Shown here: positions 34,406 through 46,136 of the stretch, piece by piece
Layout of the letters: each line of letters opens with the position of its first letter
Numbering within the stretch: position 1 is the first letter of the stretch
Source: Galeruca laticollis
Taxonomy: Eukaryota > Arthropoda > Insecta > Coleoptera > Chrysomelidae
Length of the DNA: 64,000 nucleotides
Reading direction: 5' to 3'
NCBI GenBank assembly: GCA_963921935.1
Contig: OY998180.1
Coordinates: 108,714,270 to 108,778,269 of the forward strand
Notes under the pieces: model-generated
What the model was told of the DNA's origin: nothing
The model's input: only the letters and a program-made list of their open reading frames with translations
Database searches by the model: none
Made by a program: the position numbers and the translations under genes

Positions 34406-35591
34406 ATGGATAAATCAAGGAGAGGATATAAAGTAGTTCAATTAACAAAACAGTCTGCTGTACTTCATGACATTACAAACTCAGATGATCAATAACAACA
34501 ACAGGAAGTCGGTAGTTTTCAGGATCAGGAGCCTGAAAACTATAATGGTATTGAAGACAGCAGAAATTATAATTTGTTACAGGAATGCCGATTGACACAG
34601 GAACTTTCCAATATTGAGGATGGAATATTATTGGAGAATTCTATTCAGATTTCAACCAGTTTCGTCAATAATATTATTGAAGGTGAAGATGAACGATAGG
34701 AATTCATTGAGGACGGAACTTATATGCTAACCTTAATACAAATATTGTTTACCGCAGTGACTTGGAAAATAAATTGAGCGTTAGTAAGAACAAATAATAA
34801 TGAGTATAAAAGTAGACATTTATTGGAATAGAAATGTGAAGGAGTATGGTAATTTTGAAATTGGAAAGGCTGAAGATAGTGATCCAAGTTTTGAAGTAGA
34901 AGATGGAGAAAATGATTCGACGGATAGTGAAGTGAGAGATGATGACCCTCAATTAGAGAAAGGAGAACAATAAAATGTTTCCATAGGTGAAGACTCAGGT
35001 AACCAACATGCAGACAAAAAGGCAAAAACAGAAAGTTTAGTAATTCTCAAGAGTGGAAGTACAACGCAATTGAAAGAAAACGAGAATACGGTTTTGACTA
35101 TACAGACAGAAAAGGTAAAGAATTTAAAATTAAAAAAAAAACAAAAAGAATTATGCGCCAAAACAAATACAGTGCTTTAAAATAAGTGACGAGGACCGAA
35201 ATAAAAGGTTTAAAAACTTTTGGTAACTCAAATGACCAGAGAAAAGACTTTATGCGTCATCAACGGTATTGTCATTACCGACATCTCGAGCAAGATACAA
35301 AAAAGAAAACAACAGCCAAAGATCGGTTTCGTACCAATACTTTTTATATGCGAAAAATGAACAAGTTCGCGTATGCAAAACTTTGTTCTGCAACACTTTA
35401 GGAGTTTCCGTAAGAATAATATTTGTGTGGATTGAAGGTGAAGCGATGACAACTCTAATGAAAATCAACATAATAATATTCCTAGAAAATGCAACTTAAG
35501 ACTTGATAGAGAAAAAGAAAATTTGAAAACTTTTTTTAATACACTACCTAAGCTCGAATCTCATTATTGCCGAAAACCAACATCCAGACTG
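34406..35591 (+). pseudogene. First half of a DUF7869-like transposon gene
   Basis: Starts MDKSRRGYKVVQLTKQSAV at 34406. Later frames read CFKISDEDRNKRFKNFW, KIGFVPIL-type segments, VCKTLFCNTLGVS and LPKLESHYCRKPTSRLY. These are the N-terminal and middle motifs of a widespread insect gene family with a DDE-like C-terminal domain (DUF7869-like), commonly found in many genomic copies. Coding stops exactly where the mariner TIR begins and resumes at 45169. Several frameshifts and stops mark it as dead. Confidence 0.6.
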
Positions 35592-35593
35592 TA

Positions 35594-35832
35594 CAAGGTT
35601 TCTCATTATATTTTGACCCCCACTGATTTTCATTAATTTCGGAAATACAATGAAGAGTTTCAAATAAAAGTTGTATTATTTTATAAAGGAAGTGTCCAAT
35701 AAAATGCATCTTCAATATTTTAAATGTGACACTCTGTATTTTTTATAGTTTTGAGTAGCCCTGCATTCCCTGATTACAAATTTATAACATTGTGTAACAT
35801 TAGTTTTGTTCTATAATGGCGTATGATACTAC
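35594..35832 (+). repeat. Mariner-like left TIR
   Basis: It is the reverse complement of 44886-45166 with substitutions and a gap of about 40 bp. Shared landmarks include ATTTCGGAAATACAA-type sequence, TTCAAATAAAAGTTGTATTA and TTTTGAGTAGCCCTGCATT. Confidence 0.85.
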
Positions 35833-35932
35833 AAAAGGGTAACCGTAGGAGGCTATGCAACTGCCATTTCAAAATGAAACAATTATTAATTTATTATAAG
35901 CTGTCAGTCCTTATACCAAAATCGGTTATACT

Positions 35933-38160
35933 GCAAATGAAAAAGTATATAAATATATAACCGAGATACGTCGGTTGGTCTGACCTATGTAGGTGCGAGG
36001 ACTATCTAAGCAAGGGATTTCATAAACTCCATGCTGTTCATTGGGAATTTTATCCTTGACAGATCTGATTAGGTGGAAGATTTTTTGTTGAAGTTTGAAG
36101 ATTGTTCGAATGCCGTGGGGTTTGAAGATTTTACAGATTCTGTCTGTCACGCCTTTTATGTAAGGAAGGGATACTTTCAATTGACTGTCTAAGTCGATGG
36201 TGGAAGGTGATGGAGTGGAGAGAAAATTTCTGAATGCTCCTGTTGATTTGGGATTCTTTGTAACCATTTTGAATTAGAGTTTGTTTTAGGAAATTGATTT
36301 CTGATGGTCGATTGGATTCGTCAGATAGAGATATGGATCGGGATAAGAGTGTGTTGATGACAGAATTAAGTTGGGCCGGATGGTGATGGGAATGGGCATT
36401 GAGAAAACGGTTGGTGTGAGTGGGTTTGCGATAGATGGAGTGTGAGAAACCATTTGGTGAAAGTTTTTTTTTAATCATGACATCAAGAAATGGTAGAGAT
36501 GAGTTATCTTCCACTTCCATCGTGAATTGTATACAGGGATGTACACTGTTCAGATGGAGTAGGAAGGAACTCAAAGTATCTCTTCGATGGGGCCAAATGA
36601 CGAAAGTGTCATCAACATATCGTAACCAACAGCTTGGTCGGAGGGGAGAGGAAGATAGTGCCGAATTTTCGAAGTGTTCCATGAAAATGTTGGCCATAAC
36701 CGGAGAGATAGGGGATCCCATAGGGGCACCTTTCAGTTGTCTGTAGAAATTACCTTGGAATATGAAGTAGGTGTTGGACAAACAGTGTTTGATTAAGGAA
36801 AGACAATCTGAGGGGATGTGGTATTTAGTATCTAAGATAGACAAAGTTTCATCGATAGGGATGTTGGTAAATAAGGAGACAATGTGAAAGCTGACAAGGA
36901 TATCTGTGGAAAAAATATCAAATCCTTTGAGTAGGTCAATGAAATGGCGAGAATTTTTGACATAGGATTGGGACCGCTCAGCAATTGGTTGAAGGGTTTC
37001 AGCTAGATGTTTAGCCTATAGTTGGGTGGGGCAGTTGAATGAACTGACAATGGGTCGTAGTGGGATATCGGGTTTGTGGATTTTTGGAAGACCGTATATT
37101 CGAGGAATACGGTATGATTTTTGTCGTGTGATGAGCTGAGCTTTTATGTCGGAAGGAAGTTGGGACTTATTGATGCAAGTTTTTGTTGTCTTTTCCAGAT
37201 ATGTGGTAGGGTCATTAGGGACGATTTTATAATCGGAAGTGTTGAGAAGATTATTCATTTTATTCAGATAAGAAGAGGTATTGAGAACGACCGTGGCATT
37301 GCCTTTATCGGCTGGGAGGACCACGATATTTGGGTTATTGTGAATATCTTTGAGAGCTTGTCTTTCTTTGAAGGTAAGGTTGGAAGGGGGAGGTTTTGAT
37401 GTTCGGAGGACCTGGGCAACATCTTGCCTAATAATTTCGGCTTGATTGGAAGGGAGGTGAGAGATAGTTTCCTCAGTTTGGCAAATGATCGTTTCTATTG
37501 GAATGGATTTGGGTGTGACAACGTAGTTAAAGCCTTTGGCAAGAGCTTGTTTTGCGTGTTCCGAAATATGGGTGTCGGAGTAATTGTGGACAAGAGAGTC
37601 AATGTCAAGGGTAGGTGGAGGAGGTTTTTGAAGTGAGATAAAATGAGATAGCTTGTTTTTTTGGGTTTGGGTTTTTTGGTCAGATATGTATTGGGCTTTT
37701 TGGTTAGATAGGCGGTCGAACATATCCCATAATAGTGGATGAACTCGGAAAGAGTGGATTTGATTAAAAGTATTGAGAAGACGGAGATTGGTGGTGTGAA
37801 GATGTTGTATGGTGGTATGTTTGGAATTTCTGAGCAGAGAAAAGCTGGCTTTGTTGAGGATACGAGATATTGATGATGATTTGGTGTGATGTTTGAGTTG
37901 AAGGGATTTGGGTCTGACGTTATGGTCGCGACATGCTTTAAGGAATGTAAGGTCACAGAGAAGACGATATTTTCGAAGTAGGAGTGTACTATAGGATTTG
38001 GCCAGAGAAAGGAAATCCTCCCCGTAGAGGCGTATGAAATGTTCGGAAAGGTTTCCGCGGTTAGAATTATGAACAAACGAACTAGGTTCACGGGTTGAAC
38101 CGCGTTGGAAGTTTGAAATTTTTCGACGTTTCGGCTTCCACTTCGAAGCAATTATCTATA
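35933..38160 (-). pseudogene. Penelope-like element PLE-2, copy A
   Basis: Minus-strand, nearly full-length: N-terminal domain (from about 38150, broken), 37723-37016 with VVLPADKGNATVVLN and YGLPKIHKPDIPLRPIVS, RT core 36844-36270 with QLKGAPMGSPISPVMANIFM, CWLRYVDDTFVIW (YVDD) and SIYRKPTHTNRFLN, then the start of the GIY-YIG domain (HGVYEIPCLDSPRTYIGQTN, about 36035-35970). It is truncated at 35933 soon after that motif. Frameshifts separate the N-terminus, the middle and the RT. Confidence 0.85.
38120..38160 (-). other. Hammerhead-like motif at the PLE-2 copy B/A junction
   Basis: On minus: a perfect 5-bp GCTTC/GAAGC stem with a GAAGTG loop, then C, GAAAC and GTC. The stem II, GAAAC and GUC parts match a hammerhead core, but the CUGANGA box is replaced by AGATAATT. 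Its place, between the partial repeat and the full copy, is where Penelope ribozymes sit. Probably a degraded ribozyme. Confidence 0.4.
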
Positions 38161-38194
38161 GAAGGGGGGGGGGGTAGGTTATTCGTTCATTAAT

Positions 38195-39328
38195 TTAGGA
38201 AGTGATCCGATTCCGTAGTCTCAATCTGCCTACTCTACGCAACGAATCACCCCCTTCGGCTAATTCCAAGGCATCAATCATTGGAATTTCACCGAAAAAG
38301 GACGTAACAATAAAATAAATAAATAAAATAAAATAAAATATAAATAATAATAAAAATTGCTTACCAGTTAAATCACCGTAGGACACTAACACTACACTCA
38401 CTACTGGCTTGAAGCCGACTGACCGATAAGTTGTCGGGACCGTGTATTTATGAGTGACCTATTGGCGGGTATGGTCTTTTTGGCGCGCGCGGTGCGTGTG
38501 CCACTGGCGGGAGTAGTAATAGATATGGGACGTTCGATATTCTGCGATATTTTAGGAAGGTAATTGTTATTCTTGGCGCAGGCCATGGTGGAAGGGGGAG
38601 AGGGGGTATTGGAATGGGGAGGGTGGAGAAGATGTTTCCAGGTTGATGGCAATCTCTGGCTGTCGTCCCTGGTATTTTAACAGTTTGGACGTTTTTCTAT
38701 TTCGATGGCTTCTCGAATTATTCGGGACTTAAAGGAGCGAGTTGGGGCGATTGTTATGGTTTTATCGAAATGGATTGTGTGCCCTGTTTGGACACGATGT
38801 TGGGCCAAGGTGGAAGAAGGATCGGAATTTCTGACAGACAATGAGTGTTCTTTTGTTCTAACCGAGATACGTCGGTTGGTCTGACCTATGTAGGTGCGAG
38901 GACTATCTAAGCGAGGGATTTCATAAACTCCATGCTGTTCATTGGGAATTTTATCCTTGACAGATCTGATTAGGTGGGAGATTTTTTGTTGGGGTTTGAA
39001 GATTGTTCGAATGTCGTGTGGTTTGAAGATTTTACAGATTCTATCTGTCACGCCTTATATGTAAGGAAGGGATACTTTCAATTGATTGTCTAAGTCGATG
39101 GTGGAAGGTGATGGAGTGGGAGTTGAAAATTTCTGAATACTCCTGTTGATTTGGGATTCTTTGTAACCATTTTGAATTAGAGTTTGTTTTAGGAAATTGA
39201 TTTCTGATGGTCGATTGGATTCGTCAGATAGAGATATGGATCGGGATACGAGTGTGTTGATGACAGAATTAAGTTGGGCCGGATGGTGATGGGAATGGGC
39301 ATTGAGAAAACGGTTGGTGTAGTGGGTT
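38195..39328 (-). pseudogene. PLE-2 copy B: 3' part in front of copy A
   Basis: Minus-strand 39328-38195 repeats only the end of the element: RT tail (NRFLNAHSHHHPAQLNSVIN), GIY-YIG domain (39051-38677, HGVYEIPRLDSPRTYIGQTN, SVRTKEHSLS), a basic tail (38652-38401) and the untranslated end. It lies directly upstream of copy A in the same orientation, the tandem partial-plus-full arrangement (pLTR) known for Penelope elements. Confidence 0.8.
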
Positions 39329-41790
39329 TGCGAGTTCATCCACTATTATGGGATACGTTCGACCGCCTATCTAACCAAAAAGCAGAATACATATCTGACC
39401 AAAAAACCCAAACCCAAAAAAACAAGCTATCTCATCTTATCTCACTTCAGAAACCTCCTCCACCTACCCTTGACATTGACTCTCTTGTCCACAATTACTC
39501 CGACACCCCTATTTCGGAACACGCCAAACAAGCTCTTGCCAAAGGCTTTCAACTACGCTGTCACACCCAAATCCATTCCAATAGAAACGATCATTTGCCA
39601 AACTGAGGAAACTATCTCTCACCTCCCTTCCAATCAAGCCGAAATTATTAGGCAAGATGTTGCCCAGGTCCTCCGAACATCAAAACCTCCCCCTTCCAAC
39701 CTTGCCTTCAAAGAAAGACAAGCTCTCAAAGATATTCACAATAACCCAAATATCGTGGTCCTCCCAGCCGATAAAGGCAATGCCACGGTCGTTCTCAATA
39801 CCTCTTCTTATCTGAATAAAATGAATAATCTTCTCAACACTTCCGATTATAAAATCGTCCCTAATGACCCTACCACATATCTGGAAAAGACAACAAAAAC
39901 TTGCATCAATAAGTCCCAACTTCCTTCCGGCATAAAAGCTAAGCTCATCTCACGAGAAAAATCATCCCGTATTCCTCGAATATACGGTCTTCCACAAACC
40001 CGATATCCCACTACGACCCATTGTCAGTGCATTCAACTGCCCCACCCAACTATTGGATAAAACATCTAGCTGAAACCCTTCAACCAATTGCTGAACGGTC
40101 CCAATCCTATGTCAAAAATTCTCGCCATTTCATTGACCTTCTCAAAGGATTTGATATTTTTTCCACAGATATCCTTGTCAACTTTGACATTGTCTCCTTA
40201 TTTACCAACATCCCTATCGATGAAACTTTGTCTATCTTAGATACTAAATACCACATCCCCTCAGATTGTCTTTCCTTAATCAAACACTGTTTGTCCAACA
40301 CCTACGTCATATTCCAAGGTAATTTCTACAGACAACTGAAAGGTGCCCCTATGGGATCCCCTATCTCTCCGGTTATGGCCAACATTTTCATGGAACACTT
40401 CGAAAATTCGGCACTATCTTCCTCTCTCCTCCGACCAACCTGTTGGTTACGATATGTTGATGACACTTTCGTAATTTGGCCCCATGGAAGAGATACTTTG
40501 AGTTCCTTCCTACCCCATCTGAACAGTGTACATCCTTGCATACAATTCACGATGGAAGTGGAAGATAACTCATCTCTACCATTTCTTGATGTTATGATTA
40601 AAAAAAACTTTCACCAAATGGTTTCTCACACTCCATCTATCGCAAACCCACTCACACCAACCGTTTTCTCAATGCCCATTCCCATCACCATCCGGCCCAA
40701 CTTAATTCTGTCATCAACACACTCGTATCCCGATCCATATCTCTATCTGACGAATCCAATCGACCATCAGAAATCAATTTCCTAAAACAAACTCTAATTC
40801 AAAATGGTTACAAAGAATCCCACATCAACAGGAGCATTCAGAAATTTTCAACTCCCACTCCATCACCTTCCACCATCGACTTAGACAGTCAATTGAAAGT
40901 ATCCATTCCTTACATAAAAGGCGTGACAGACAGAATCTGTAAAATCGTCAAACCCCACGGCATTCGAACAATCTTCAAACCCCAACAAAAAATCTCCCAC
41001 CCAATCAGATCTGTCAAGGGTAAAATTCCCAATGAACAGCATGGAGTTTATGAAATCCCTTGCTTAGATAGTCCTCGCACCTACGTAGGTCAGACCAACC
41101 GACGTATCTCGGTTAGAGCAAAAGAACACTCATTGTCTGTCAGAAATTCATATCCTTCTTCCACCTTGGCCCAACATCGTGTCCAAACAGGGCACACAAT
41201 CCATTTCGATAAAACCATAACAATCGCCCCAACTCGCTCCTTCAAGTCCCGAATAATTCGAGAAGCCATCGAAATGGAAAAACGTCCAAACTGTTTAAAT
41301 ACCAGGGACGACAGCCAGAGATTGCCATCAACCTGGAAACATCTCCACCCGCCCCATTCCGATACCCCTTCTCCCCCTTCTACCATGGCATGCGCCAAGA
41401 ATAACAATTACCTTCCTAAAATATCGCAGAATATCGAACGTCCCATATCTAATACTACTACCGCCAGTGGAACACGCACCGCGCGCGCCAAAAAGACCAT
41501 ACCCGCCAATAGGTCCCCCATAAATACACGGTCCCGACAACTTATCGGTCAGTCGGCTTCAAGCCAGTAGTGAGTGTAGTGTTAGTGTCCTACGGTGATT
41601 TAACTGGTAAGCAATTTTTATTATTATTTTTATTTTATTTTATTTATTTTATTGTTATGTCCTTTTTCGGTGAAATTCCAAGGAGTAGGCAGATTGAGGC
41701 CTTGGAATTAGCCGAAGGGGGTGATTCGTTGCGTAGTGTAGGCAGATTGAGACTACGGAATCGGATCACTTCCTAGATTAATGAACGAAT
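39329..41790 (+). pseudogene. PLE-2 copy C, inverted
   Basis: Plus-strand copy starting in the N-terminal domain (RVHPLLWDTFDRLSNQ) and running through VVLPADKGNATVVLN (about 39770), RT core (40021-40785; QLKGAPMGSPISPVMANIFM, CWLRYVDDTFVIW), GIY-YIG domain (40893-41570; HGVYEIPCLDSPRTYVGQTN) and the 3' end near 41790. Frames shift near 39560, 40020 and 40620, so no full protein is possible. It meets copy B head to head at about 39328. Confidence 0.85.
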
Positions 41791-42599
41791 AGGTATTCGT
41801 GGAAACAGAAAAATAATGGAAAAAGAAAAATTAAGCAAATAAAAAGGCCAGAAAGAAAATCAATAAAGTGTGGTGCGGAATATTTCAAAACAAAATAGTG
41901 GGACCAATGTTTTATGATTATAAATTAACGGGAGACTTATATTTGGACACAGTTATTACAGAAGTGGATGAGCTATTATCTCAAAATATATACATACATA
42001 TATACATAATGTCGTAGCCGTTTGTAACGTGCTTTCTTTCCTCAAAAGAATTACGGACGTCACTATGACACCCACGGCTTTACTATCTACCAGATTTTCT
42101 CGGGCGCCAGATTTTTGGGATGGTTTACTCCACCGAACTTTCGAAAATGGTAGCATCAAGAGTTACCAGGGTAGCAACAGATGGAGGTTAAGTAATTCCA
42201 GGGGTCTGTTGTTCTTGACCTCTATGCCGTGCGAAGTGGGAAAGAGGCTTTAATTGTTTACCACTGTCGGAAAATGAAACTACCTGTGCTTTATAAAATT
42301 TTACAATTTATTTCGGCTTCGAAATAATTTGGGAAAAGGAAAATAAAACGAACCACGTAGCTATATATTTAAAATAACTAAATATTGATGAAAACCCTTC
42401 AGTATTTACGATTTATATTAAATTATAACCCAGACCAAAGCACTTTATTACAGAATAAATGTTTTACGCTTACAAGCCTAACGTGCAAAGCTTTAATAGT
42501 TTTCGGCAATTGCCGGTAAAAATCAGTGAAAATGTACTAGCAGTACGGTGAGAATTACACAGAGAAAGCGTTATCAAGGCACTAGCGGTGTTTTACGGG

Positions 42600-43712
42600 A
42601 GCGTTTCTTGGCATAGAACAGCGGCAAATAATAAATTTCCCTCGGTTTTTATGCAGATTTTACCCCGGCCGTTGGTGCTAAAATCAATCGCGTAAAGATC
42701 AGTTAGCCGGCAGAATCCAAAAACCTCTCCCTGGCGAACCTGCTATGGCAGCGAACGCTCGTGAGATTATTTCGTTTCACGCCTTGGAAAACCCTCGAGG
42801 ATGTCCCTGCTATGGCAGCGAACACAGAGGAGACTCCTCCATGTTGCCTATTATCAAATATTTTAAAGTCACGCTACCAAGGCCTAGAATAGAACGGCGG
42901 TTAATAATAAATTTCCCTCGGTTTTTGTGCGGATTTTACCCCGGTCGTTGGTGCTAAAATCAATCGCGGAAAGATCAGTTAGCCGGCAGAATCCGAAAAC
43001 CTCTCCCTGGCGATCCTGCTATGGCAGCGAACGCTCGTGAGATTATTTCGTTTCACGCCTTGGAAAACCCTCGAGGATGTCCCTGCTATGGCAGCGAACA
43101 CAGAGGAGACTCCTCCAAGTTGCCTATTATCAAATATTAAAGTCACGCTACCAAGGCCTAGGATAGAACGGTGATAAATAATAAATTTCCCTCGGTTTTT
43201 GTGCGGATTTTACCCCGGCCGTTGGTGCTAAAATCAATCGCGTAAAGATCAGTTAGCCGGCAGAATCCGAAAACCTCTCCCTGGAGAACCTACTATGGCA
43301 GCGAACGCTCGTTAGATTATTTCGTTTCACGCCTTGGAAAACCCTCGAGGATGTCCCTGCTATGGCAGCGAACACAGAGGAGATTCCTCCAAGTTGCGTA
43401 TTATCAAATATTTTAAACTCACTCTACCAAGGCCTAGAATAGAACGGCGGTAAATAATAAATTTCCCTCGGTTTTTGTGCGGATTTTACCCCGGCCGTTG
43501 GTGCTAAAATCAATCGCGTAAAGATCAATTAGCCGGCAGAATCCGAAAACCTCTCCCTGGCGCTCCTGCTATGGCAGCGAACGCTCGTGAGATTATTTCG
43601 TTTCACGCCTTGGAAAACCCTCGAAGATGTCCCTGCTATGGCAGCGAACACAGACGATACTCCTCCAAGTTGCCTATTATCAAATATTTTAAAGTCACGC
43701 TACCAAGGCCTA
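42600..43712. repeat. 275-bp satellite-like tandem repeat, about 4 copies
   Basis: The anchor ATAAATTTCCCTCGG recurs at 42631, 42907, 43181 and 43457 (steps 276, 274, 276). The unit is GC-richer than its surroundings and contains an internal duplicate CTGCTATGGCAGCGAAC. Copies are about 95% alike. No coding frame persists through the array. Confidence 0.9.
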
Positions 43713-43739
43713 TGGTACTAGATTGAGCAGACCCCCGAA

Positions 43740-43935
43740 ATACTTTGAGAATCCCTCAAGAATTTACCTGCTTTGCAGCGAGAATGCTTGAAGGTTTCCC
43801 AACGGTATTTCCTTTCCCTAGTGTTGTATACCGGGATCGGGATTCCCGAAATACCTTGAAAATCCCCCAAGAATTTACCTGCTTTGCAGCGAGAATGCTT
43901 GAGAGTTTCTCAACTATATTTATTTTCCCCTAAAG
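43740..43935. repeat. 111-bp repeat, 2 copies, distantly related to the 275-bp unit
   Basis: CCTGCTTTGCAGCGAGAATG occurs at 43767 and 43878. The CTGCT-TGGCAGCGA core resembles that in the 275-bp array next to it. Confidence 0.7.
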
Positions 43936-44477
43936 TTAAAACCAACAGTAAATTCTTACTTCGGAATCGTACACAAATACGCGGAAAATTACTCAAATTA
44001 AACAAGCAGTAAGCAAAAATAAAATCTATTAATACAGTTACGAAAGACGCTAAGAGCAGAATGAATTTAACACAAAAAGAATAAAATAATTTCTAAATTC
44101 GCTTACCTTGTTGGCGAAAATCAGTCGGCGTTTCGGATACGGCGGAAAACGGCGGAACTGTAAGAGCACAGAGCTATAGAGCTAAGAGAGCACAAGATTA
44201 AAAGAGAGCTACTCCGTTCCGTTTGCCGGTTTTATACATTCTTTCCTCGACCCCACTCAGGAGGTTCCCTACTTAACAATCTTAAGAACGACGCAGACTG
44301 ATGTGCGCGAACGGTACAGTAAGCAATACATATTAAATATATACCGGATGTATCAAAATCAATATACATATTTAAAAATTATTAAGAGCAAATAATGTAC
44401 AGCTTTTGATGAAAGAGGGGTGTATAAGTAAATAATAACATAACTTAATAATAATACTAATAAAATGACAAATTAAA
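43936..44477. other. Rest of the satellite-bearing insertion
   Basis: No gene. It contains AGAGCACAGAGCTATAGAGC-type short repeats near 44165. It ends where the mariner-like transposase frame resumes. Confidence 0.35.
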
Positions 44478-44885
44478 ATGTATACAGTGGGATGTCGGAA
44501 CGAAAAATAGTAACATCGTTACACGTTCAAGAACATTTAAGTAATCAATTTCATGTGTGGATCGGCAATAAGGGTACCATTAAATGGCCGCCAAATAGTC
44601 CCGACTTAACACCATTTTAAAGAAAAAGTGTATTTTGATTCAGATACAAATATTAACACTATCACGGCAAAAGTTCGCGCGGAAATTGAAAATTTAAATG
44701 GTCATAATAACACATTAGAAAATTTGAAAAGAAGATATTACTTGTACATTGTTAACAATGGAGGGCACTTTGAGCATCTATTGTAATCTTAAATGTAGTA
44801 TTGTATCTTAGGTCATTAATTTTGTTGACTTTCTAAATATATAAGGTTTTTTTTAACTATATGTGAATTTATTTCTTATCTTATA

Positions 44886-45166
44886 GTAGTACCATACACC
44901 ATTATAGAATAAAACTAATACTGCAGAATGTTATATATTTGTAATCAGAAAATGCAGGGCTACTCAAAACTATAAAAAAATTCTGGGTGTCCCATTTAAA
45001 ATATTGAAGATGTATTCTATTGCGCACTCCCTTTATACAAAATTCAGTCTGTTGCTACATTTTTGGTCGGTACAGATACAATAATACAACTTTTATTTGA
45101 AAGATTTTTTTGTATTCCCGAAATTAATGAATATAAGTGGGGTTCAAAATATAATGAGAAACCCTG
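44886..45166 (-). repeat. Mariner-like right TIR
   Basis: Pairs with 35594-35832. It contains GGGTGTCCCATTTAAAATAT and ends GAGAAACCCTG next to the TA target duplication. Confidence 0.85.
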
Positions 45167-45168
45167 TA

Positions 45169-46136
45169 CCTCGAGCCAAATGTTAGGTCAAAAGCTGAAA
45201 TCTACCAAATTTATAAAGACAATTAGTGTGTTGAAGATAGAGTAAATGCCCTTAGTATAAAGACTTGAAGTTTTTGAAGAACTTATCTTGGCACTGTATT
45301 CTCCGAAAAAAGATTAATGTGATATATGCGTAGGATACAAAACAAAAAATATAGAAAAGCAGACTTACATGGAACATATTGAAGAAAAAAATGAAGCAAG
45401 GATTGAAAAAGAAACAAATAAACTTTCCAGCCATAAAGTCTTTACGATGGACTTACAATATGTTCCTCTCTGACCCAGTCTAACGCTTCGGCTTTATACT
45501 ATCGAACAAAATTGATGGTACATAATTTCACTATTTTTTATCTCCATACCAAAGAAGGGTATTGCTTCATATAGCTCGAGGGTAAAGGAGAACTAACTTC
45601 AAATTACTTTTCCTCTATTATTTGCCAATTTCTGATTACTGATATTATTTCAAAACTTACTCCCGATCAAAAGATAATTTTAGTTAGCGACGGATATTCA
45701 GCACAAAATAGAAATTTTACATTATCAAACGCTCTTCTTAATACGTAACAAAACAGGTAATCATTGAACAAAAATATTTGGAAAGGGGTCACACTCAAAT
45801 GAAATGTGACTCAATCCATTCCACTATTGAACGTTATTTGAAAAGTCGAAATATAAATCCCTCTGCTGACATTATTGCTGCGTGTAAATATGCTAGATAA
45901 TTCCCAAAGCCTTACAACTTAAATTACATAAATCATGAATTAGACTCACCCATAATTTTAAAGAAGTACCTATTAGGCAATGTAGAAATTTAGTTTATAT
46001 ACCATTTGATTCGTTACGAGCCCTCTATAAGGATTACTTAACAATAAAGAAAGAAAAATTTGACAATTTTATGTTTTTGAAGAAAACGAAGAAGGCATAC
46101 TGTTTTTCTACTTTCTACAGTAATTTGAAGCATGAA
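45169..46136 (+). pseudogene. Second half of the DUF7869-like transposon gene
   Basis: Continues directly from the 35591 breakpoint: EPNVRSKAEIYQIYK, then SALYYRTKLMVHNFT near 45490, ILVSDGYSAQNRNFTLSNAL near 45680, a G-H-T-Q-M-x-C-D-S-I-H-S-T-I-E run near 45790 and FDNFMFLKKTKKAYCF ending near 46136. The S-D-G-x-x-x-Q-N-R-N and H-T-Q-M-x-C-D-S-x-H motifs are the hallmarks of the DUF7869-like domain. Frames change often, so it is a pseudogene. Confidence 0.65.

Larger units (their letters stand above)
41858..44786 (+). pseudogene. Mariner-like transposase in two pieces
   Basis: The first piece (about 41858-41985) reads VWCGIFQNKIVGPMFYDYKL and then LTGDLYLDTV, a strand typical before the second catalytic Asp. 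The second piece (44478-44786) carries VQEHLSNQFHVWIGNKGTIK and WPPNSPDLTPF, the third catalytic motif (S-P-D-L), and after a stop a helix ending in GGHFEHLL. The about 2.5 kb between them is a satellite-bearing insertion. The N-terminus was lost to the Penelope insertions. Clearly inactive. Confidence 0.7.
35594..45166 (+). mobile_element. Mariner-like element with long TIRs, filled by later insertions
   Basis: The left end CAAGGTTTCTCATTATATTT and the right end (complement CAGGGTTTCTCATTATATTT) begin TIRs of about 239 and 281 bp (35594-35832 and 44886-45166). TA flanks both sides (35592-35593 and 45167-45168), the mariner/Tc1 target duplication, and the interrupted gene reads on across it. 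The transposase survives in two pieces (41858-41985, 44478-44786). Most of the 9.6 kb is later material: Penelope copies and satellite. Confidence 0.8.

Noticed and set aside
37121..37636. Plus-strand frames across Penelope copy A
   Set aside because: They are the complement of the conserved N-terminal and palm regions; the identical shadow appears on minus across copy C.
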